DNA of 41,030 nt. Origin: Planctomycetota bacterium. GTDB lineage: Bacteria; Planctomycetota; Planctomycetia; Pirellulales; UBA7805. Within the stretch, counting starts at the first letter, position 1, and the number at the start of each line of letters is the position of its first letter. Where the stretch lies: contig QQVP01000104.1 in assembly GCA_003389215.1 (NCBI GenBank), positions 1 to 41,030 of the forward strand, written 5' to 3'. Shown here one piece after another: positions 40,634-41,030 of this stretch. Below the pieces are notes generated by a model. It was not told the DNA's origin. It saw only the letters and a program-made list of their open reading frames with translations, and did no database searches. Made by a program: the position numbers and the translations under genes.

Positions 40634-41030
40634 TCTTTTCCCTCGCCGTGACGCTGGCACCCCCTGGCACACCCAGAAGATCGACAGGTCACCCGGCGCC
40701 GCCTCCTCCCCTGCGTCGTGTGCTGCTAGTGTATCGTGGCCGCCGCGCTGGGGCCATTGAGCCGCCGCCACCGCCGGCCGTGCTCTTGCGGCTGTGGTCG
40801 GACCTTCGCACGGTGGTCGGGCCCGGGCGGATCGCTGCTTGCGCAGATCCGCGACGTGTCCGGCCGCCTCCGCTTCCCTTGCCGAGGCGGCCGGCCACTT
40901 GCGGCACCGCTGGCTCGCCTTGCCAGCACTTCGACAGGCAACCGGCAAAATCGACACAGCCCGTACACCTTTCCCGACGCCGTCTCCAACATCAACTCTG
41001 GCCCCGAGTTGGGGCCACGAGTTGGTTGCG
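40634..41030. other. 397-bp end region, no gene supported
   Basis: It lies upstream of the TPR gene (minus strand) and runs to the window edge. Short open frames are present on the minus strand, but their composition (Arg/Gly/Ala-rich, low diversity) is that of GC-rich non-coding DNA. TAGTGTATCGTGG near 40727-40739 is the only AT-richer patch and may be near the promoter of the TPR gene. Confidence 0.4.

Noticed and set aside
40726..40995. Short minus-strand open frame with CRFCRLP at its start
   Set aside because: Only one Cys pair, then Arg/Pro/Gly-rich low-quality sequence. There is no ribosome-binding site and no resemblance to a family.
1..41030. CRISPR array, defence island, prophage or biosynthetic cluster
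   Set aside because: No regularly spaced repeats, cas-like, phage structural, or NRPS/PKS sequences were seen in any part of the window.

Overview
The window reads as chromosomal DNA from a high-GC planctomycete, most likely in or near the order Pirellulales. This placement is inferred from gene content; no rRNA is present. The signs are an SHD1-domain protein, many secreted or membrane-anchored TPR proteins, N-terminal membrane anchors of the type SLRALL/SIRSLLLL, a single tolQ/exbB with three exbD genes, a YfbK-type von Willebrand protein beside an ECF sigma factor, and a TPR protein ending in two RNA polymerase alpha C-terminal domains. Cell-envelope genes (kdsA, murA, a SpoIID-domain protein, a PlsC-type acyltransferase) fit a diderm with LPS and peptidoglycan.

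Layout. 1-4.7 kb: the 3' end of a 2-oxoacid dehydrogenase E2 gene, a single-pass protein with a secretin-type domain, an ActP-like solute:sodium symporter with its DUF485 partner, and a zinc-ribbon protein. 5-7.5 kb: an SHD1/zinc-finger secreted protein, a ParD/ParE pair, and a small membrane-anchored protein. 7.7-11.5 kb: a MOSC protein, a palindromic mobile-type repeat, a SpoIID-domain protein, the TPR/double-alphaCTD protein and tRNA-Thr(CGT). 11.5-12.5 kb: a gene-free, hairpin-rich stretch. 12.5-20.2 kb (all +): kdsA, a TPR lipoprotein, an SBF-like transporter, rpmE, prfA, prmC, murA. 20.2-24 kb: a YhaM-like exoribonuclease overlapping the murA 3' end, a PlsC-type acyltransferase, a small inverted-repeat element, and xerD.

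24-31.4 kb (all -): two large exported TPR proteins followed by tolQ/exbB and three exbD genes, which looks like one proton-motive-force-driven envelope machine with periplasmic TPR partners. A second copy of the small inverted-repeat element lies just upstream. 32-35.1 kb (-): an ECF sigma factor and a membrane vWA protein with four short cytoplasmic repeats, a likely signalling pair. 35.7-38.6 kb (+): two membrane proteins that share an apparently unnamed OB-like domain (one copy, then two copies). 38.7-40.6 kb (-): an exported TPR protein. The last 0.4 kb has no convincing gene.

Translation genes cluster sensibly: PrmC is encoded next to RF1, whose GGQ glutamine it methylates, and L31 is just upstream. 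No CRISPR array, prophage, full insertion sequence or defence island was seen. The most unusual items are the double-alphaCTD TPR protein, the two families of non-coding inverted-repeat elements, the vWA/ECF pair and the repeated membrane-protein domain.
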